A DNA stretch of 8,725 bases from Desulfobacterales bacterium C00003060 (GTDB taxonomy: Bacteria > Desulfobacterota > Desulfobacteria > Desulfobacterales > C00003060), in NCBI GenBank assembly GCA_001751085.1, contig MAXP01000077.1, forward strand, positions 1 to 8,725, written 5' to 3'. Numbering within the stretch: position 1 is the first letter of the stretch; each line of letters begins with the position of its first letter. The notes under the pieces were generated by a model. It saw only the letters and a program-made list of their open reading frames with translations, had not been told where the DNA came from and made no database searches. Of the stretch, positions 7,043 to 8,725 are shown piece by piece. The position numbers and the translations under genes are program-made.

Positions 7043-7734
7043 TGCAGGTCCCTTCTGCGCCCATTGGGTTTGACCATGATTTTTCTGGAAATGCCCCGTC
7101 CCAGGGCCAGGCGAGTGGCATTCACAGCTATGACTAACTGGCCTTGACCACTGTTGGTTATGACCTCAACCTCATCACCCTTTCTTAACCCGATGGTCGC
7201 CAGACGAAGTTGCACACCAGCTCTTCCCATGAATTCCTGTACAATGCCAAGTTCCCCTTCCTGGGCAAATGAAAGGGGCATCAAACGGACACGATCCTTA
7301 AGACAGTCTGAACACAGACCGTAGATCTCCATCTTGTGTTGAAGTACATGGAAGCCATGCAAGGCGGCTATTTCAACTTGAAGATCTTCCATCCGGCGAT
7401 TTTCAAACTCAAGTATCTTCCCGCATTTCGTGCAAACGAGATGGTCATGGTGAAAACCAAGATGTCGGTGCTCGTACAGGGGAGGCTGACCTTCAAATTC
7501 GTTTTTTATGGCAAAACCATAGCGGCATAGAAGGTTTAGCGTCTTTTTTACGAATTCCGGATCAAAAGTATAGCCATTGTCTTTCAAAGCACCCACTAAT
7601 TCCTGGAAGCTTATGTGCCGCTCAATCCCAAGAAAGACCTCCAAGATGGCAAATCTATCCTCGACCCGGTCGATCCCTTCATTTTCAAAAAGGCGTTTAA
7701 ACTGCTCTTGTTCCTGATGGTGAATCGTTTCCAT
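7039..7734 (-). CDS. Fur-family transcriptional regulator with a C-terminal FeoA domain
   Basis: A 231-residue protein. Residues 1 to about 150 are a Fur-type regulator: a winged-helix region (about 20-80), then HHDHLVCTKCGKILEF (95-110) with the metal-binding HHDH and CxxC (Cys101, Cys104), and His133 and CSDC (Cys141, Cys144) completing a structural zinc site. Residues about 151-225 are a FeoA-like SH3 domain (LMPLSFAQEGELGIVQEFMG, then LRLATIGLRKGDEVEVI, then LALGRGISRKIMV). A typical Fur is about 140-150 residues, so the extra 80 are a real added domain, in frame and without a junction stop. The recognition helix reads FVKKTLNLLCRYGFA where Fur proteins usually have TVYRTL, so the Tyr and Arg are both Lys and the operator may differ from a standard Fur box. 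It heads the feo cluster and overlaps feoA by 4 bases. The ATG at 7734 has AAGAGGA a few bases upstream. Iron-dependent repression is inferred; Zn or Mn sensing is possible. Confidence 0.9.
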   Translation of the reverse strand: METIHHQEQEQFKRLFENEGIDRVEDRFAILEVFLGIERHISFQELVGALKDNGYTFDPEFVKKTLNLLCRYGFAIKNEFEGQPPLYEHRHLGFHHDHLVCTKCGKILEFENRRMEDLQVEIAALHGFHVLQHKMEIYGLCSDCLKDRVRLMPLSFAQEGELGIVQEFMGRAGVQLRLATIGLRKGDEVEVITNSGQGQLVIAVNATRLALGRGISRKIMVKPNGRRRDLQ

Positions 7735-7752
7735 TTATCCTCTTACTTATTG

Positions 7753-7824
7753 TAACCTAAAGTGATCGGTTCAAGGGCTATAATCCACTGATATCCTTAA
7801 CTTTATAACGCAATGCTTAGGTTA
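7753..7824. promoter_or_regulatory. Inverted pair of DtxR-box-like half-sites upstream of the regulator gene
   Basis: TAACCTAA (7753-7760) and TTAGGTTA (7817-7824) are perfect 8-bp inverted copies with 56 bases between them. The second continues as TTAGGTTAGCCT (7817-7828), which matches the left half and centre of the DtxR/IdeR iron-box consensus, but the right half is not conserved next to it. The proximal copy lies about 20 bases before the regulator start codon. They could be operator half-sites for the Fur-FeoA protein or for an unlinked DtxR-type regulator. No clear -35/-10 pair was found between them. Confidence 0.4.
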
Positions 7825-7829
7825 GCCTC

Positions 7830-7848
7830 TTTCACCCACTGGGTGAAA
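7830..7848. promoter_or_regulatory. Perfect 19-bp palindrome, probable operator, upstream of the fur-feoA-feoB cluster
   Basis: TTTCACCCACTGGGTGAAA has two perfect 9-bp arms around a single central C. It lies about 95 bases upstream of the regulator start codon, adjacent to the TTAGGTTAGCCT half-site. Odd-length 19-bp dyads are typical of dimeric repressors, including Fur (whose classical box is also 19 bp), but this sequence does not resemble the GATAATGAT Fur consensus. No T-run follows, so a terminator is unlikely. That would fit the altered recognition helix, or another regulator. Confidence 0.6.
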
Positions 7849-7885
7849 CATAACATTCACGTCCCTATTGAGGCGTCATCCTTTT

Positions 7886-7902
7886 GCTAACAGCCGGTTA
7901 GC
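7886..7902. repeat. Small hairpin GCTAAC / GTTAGC
   Basis: A perfect 6-bp stem with the 5-base loop AGCCG. GGTTAGCG (7896-7903) recurs directly at 8064-8071, inside the inverted-repeat block to the right, and GCGGTCTTCAAC (7901-7912) is a near-copy of GCGGTTCAAC (8081-8090). It therefore seems to be part of, or a degenerate duplicate of, the same repeat family. Confidence 0.45.
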
Positions 7903-7927
7903 GGTCTTCAACCGGGAACCGTGAACG

Positions 7928-8090
7928 TTGAACCGCTCAACCCAGGTGTAATTGAAGTGCATGCAGGATAACATGAGACGGCAAGCCCGTCGATTCCTTT
8001 TCAGATTGAAGCTCCTCGCAGCCTCCGGCCCATAGGGCCTACGCCGCGGGGGGCAAGCTGCTGGGTTAGCGCCCGTTTTTGCGGTTCAAC
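7928..8090. repeat. Structured intergenic block bounded by inverted repeats (MITE-like or BIME-like)
   Basis: The outer arms GTTGAACCGC (7928-7937) and GCGGTTCAAC (8081-8090) are a perfect 10-bp inverted repeat. The next layer also pairs: CTCAACCCAG (7937-7946) with CTGGGTTAG (8061-8069), apart from one bulged C, while the right side has an 11-base insertion (8070-8080). Inside are further hairpins, GACGG-CAAGC-CCGTC (7977-7991) and GGCCC-ATA-GGGCC (8027-8039), and a direct repeat GGCAAGC (7980-7986, 8052-8058). It fills most of the 378-base gap between the regulator and the zinc-ribbon gene, ending 22 bases past the latter's stop. I see no protein-coding gene in it. It could be a non-autonomous mobile repeat, an mRNA-stabilising structure or a small RNA. 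Confidence 0.5.
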
Positions 8091-8112
8091 AGGAGGATAA
8101 GGATATGCTCCC

Positions 8113-8361
8113 TTACGTCCTGGAGTGGCCTGGAAATTCCATGGTAGTGCAGGTTCCGGAAGCGCATTGCCTTGATTCGACTGTTGGACTTTTGGATTCA
8201 CCCTTCCCGAATCCCACGGTGTAGCTCGTCGTACTCATGACACGCTCAAAGTCCTCAGACTTGCAGTTGGGACACCTCATCTCCACCTCGTCGCCAGTAC
8301 TCACCTTGAGGATCTCAAACACCTCATTGCACTTCAGACAGCGAAATTCAAATATGGGCAT
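8113..8361 (-). CDS. FmdB-family zinc-ribbon protein
   Basis: An 82-residue protein starting MPIFEFRCLKC, the hallmark of the FmdB zinc-ribbon family (MPxYEYxCxxC). Cys8/Cys11 and Cys30/Cys33 (RCPNC) would bind one zinc. The family's typical ...ERVMSTTSYTVG stretch follows (39-50), then a flexible Gly/Ser/Thr-rich tail with an extra CASGTC pair (Cys66, Cys71). The family is widespread; it is named after a regulator in the formamidase/acetamidase operon, but its biochemical role is not firmly known. The ATG at 8361 has AAAGGA about 8 bases upstream. It is transcribed on the same strand as the feo cluster but separated from it by 378 bases of repeats, so it is likely a separate unit with its own promoter. 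Confidence 0.88.
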   Translation of the reverse strand: MPIFEFRCLKCNEVFEILKVSTGDEVEMRCPNCKSEDFERVMSTTSYTVGFGKGESKSPTVESRQCASGTCTTMEFPGHSRT

Positions 8362-8393
8362 AACCGTTATCCTTTCATCTATGATAAACTTTT

Positions 8394-8422
8394 TTTATAC
8401 CAGAAACTTGGTATATTAGCAA
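8394..8422 (-). promoter_or_regulatory. Probable sigma-70-type promoter of the zinc-ribbon gene
   Basis: On the minus strand the -35 TTGCTA (8422-8417) and the -10 TATAAA (8399-8394) are separated by exactly 17 bases. The -10 matches 5 of 6 consensus bases and the -35 matches 4 of 6. The -10 lies 32 bases before the ATG at 8361, which leaves a short leader holding the ribosome site. Assigned by consensus and position only. Confidence 0.6.
8396..8415. promoter_or_regulatory. Palindrome overlapping the promoter spacer and -10, possible operator
   Basis: Arms TATACCA (8396-8402) and TGGTATA (8409-8415) form a perfect 7-bp inverted repeat with a 6-base centre (GAAACT). It covers nearly the whole spacer and the start of the -10 element of the zinc-ribbon promoter, where a bound dimer would block RNA polymerase. 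The regulator is unknown; the arms are unrelated to the palindrome before the regulator gene. Confidence 0.55.
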
Positions 8423-8725
8423 ACCCTTTTGTAAACTTCAAATGAATTCGGGTAAACTGACCTAAAACAAAAGCCCCGAACTTATTGAGAAGATACACTT
8501 TGTCTATGGTGACACAAACGAATGAGGGTTTGGCATCTTTCAAAATTGAGCAAAAGTAGTTTACACTTTTTTCGAAATGAAGGCCGGGTTTCAGTGTTCA
8601 GGTTTGCGGCGTTCGCCTTGAGAACAGCACAGGTTCTGCCCGTCTCAGTCCTGACACCTGAATGCAACCAAAATGCCAGGAAAAAGTGTAAACTGAGTCA
8701 TGAAGGATGCCGGGAATTTGCTCGG
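8423..8725. other. 303-base stretch with no convincing gene, rich in GTAAACT motifs
   Basis: No open frame here has a good start, ribosome site and protein-like composition; a 61-codon minus-strand frame (8482-8667) looks random. GTAAACT occurs at 8431-8437, 8452-8458 and 8688-8694, and inverted at 8558-8564; the second and third copies extend to GTAAACTGA. TTCGGG (8447-8452) and CCCGAA (8475-8480) could pair around a 22-base loop. A plus-strand ATG at 8700, in frame to the window edge, could begin a gene outside the window, but it has no clear ribosome site. Confidence 0.5.
8558..8694. repeat. 137-bp unit bounded by perfect 14-bp inverted repeats
   Basis: AGTTTACACTTTTT (8558-8571) and AAAAAGTGTAAACT (8681-8694) are exact inverted copies. 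Inside, TTCAGTGTTCAGG and the complement of CCTGACACCTGAA (8651-8663) are nearly inverted with two single-base offsets, so the symmetry continues inward in degraded form. The flanks show no obvious target-site duplication. ATGAAGG followed by CCGGG or a near match recurs just inside the left end and just outside the right end. It is compatible with a small non-autonomous element, with paired ends of adjacent insertion sequences, or with a transcription signal. No transposase is visible. Confidence 0.5.

Noticed and set aside
7886..7902. GCTAAC/GTTAGC hairpin as a terminator
   Set aside because: No T-run follows on either strand in the right position.
8045..8080. GC-rich stem followed by TTTTT as a plus-strand terminator
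   Set aside because: There is no plus-strand gene upstream for it to end, and the stem is imperfect.
7735..8112. Riboswitch or known structured RNA
   Set aside because: I could not match the region to any conserved riboswitch, SRP, RNase P or tmRNA core; only repeats are visible.
8001..8201. 66-codon minus-strand frame
   Set aside because: Overlaps the zinc-ribbon gene out of frame and runs through the repeat block; composition is low-complexity.
1..8725. CRISPR array or tRNA gene
   Set aside because: No regularly spaced direct repeats and no cloverleaf with a recognisable TTCGA-type arm were seen.

Overview
The window looks like chromosome from an anaerobic or facultatively anaerobic proteobacterium-like organism. 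Desulfobacterota (former Deltaproteobacteria) is my best guess, from the Fur/FeoA/FeoB set, the colinear succinate dehydrogenase operon with a fused membrane anchor, and the general protein flavour. This placement is inference; there is no rRNA or other marker in the window.

Layout, left to right. (i) 1-947, plus strand: the 3' end of a type III restriction endonuclease (Res) gene, cut by the window edge, with its C-terminal PD-ExK nuclease motif intact. (ii) 1035-7734: six minus-strand genes, tightly spaced. Read in the direction of transcription (right to left) they are a Fur-family regulator fused to a FeoA domain (7039-7734), feoA (6800-7042), feoB (4607-6796), a fused sdhC/sdhD-type membrane anchor (3727-4554), sdhA (1817-3622) and sdhB (1035-1745). 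The res gene converges on the end of sdhB. (iii) 7735-8112: a 378-base non-coding region with a perfect 19-bp palindrome, DtxR-like half-sites and a 163-bp block bounded by inverted repeats. (iv) 8113-8361, minus strand: a small FmdB-type zinc-ribbon protein with a recognisable promoter overlapped by a palindrome. (v) 8423-8725: no convincing gene, but a 137-bp unit bounded by perfect 14-bp inverted repeats and several GTAAACT motifs.

The minus-strand cluster joins ferrous iron uptake (FeoA, FeoB), an iron-sensor-type regulator carrying its own FeoA domain, and a respiratory complex rich in iron (three Fe-S clusters and probably heme b). I see no terminator between feoB and sdhC, so fur-feoA-feoB-sdhCAB could be one transcription unit. 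This is an inference.

The points most worth a second look are the Fur-FeoA fusion with a non-canonical recognition helix, the seven-helix SdhC-SdhD fusion whose extra helix solves a topology problem, the feo-sdh linkage with its regulatory paradox, and the repeats in the two intergenic regions. I found no complete, obviously unprecedented system.
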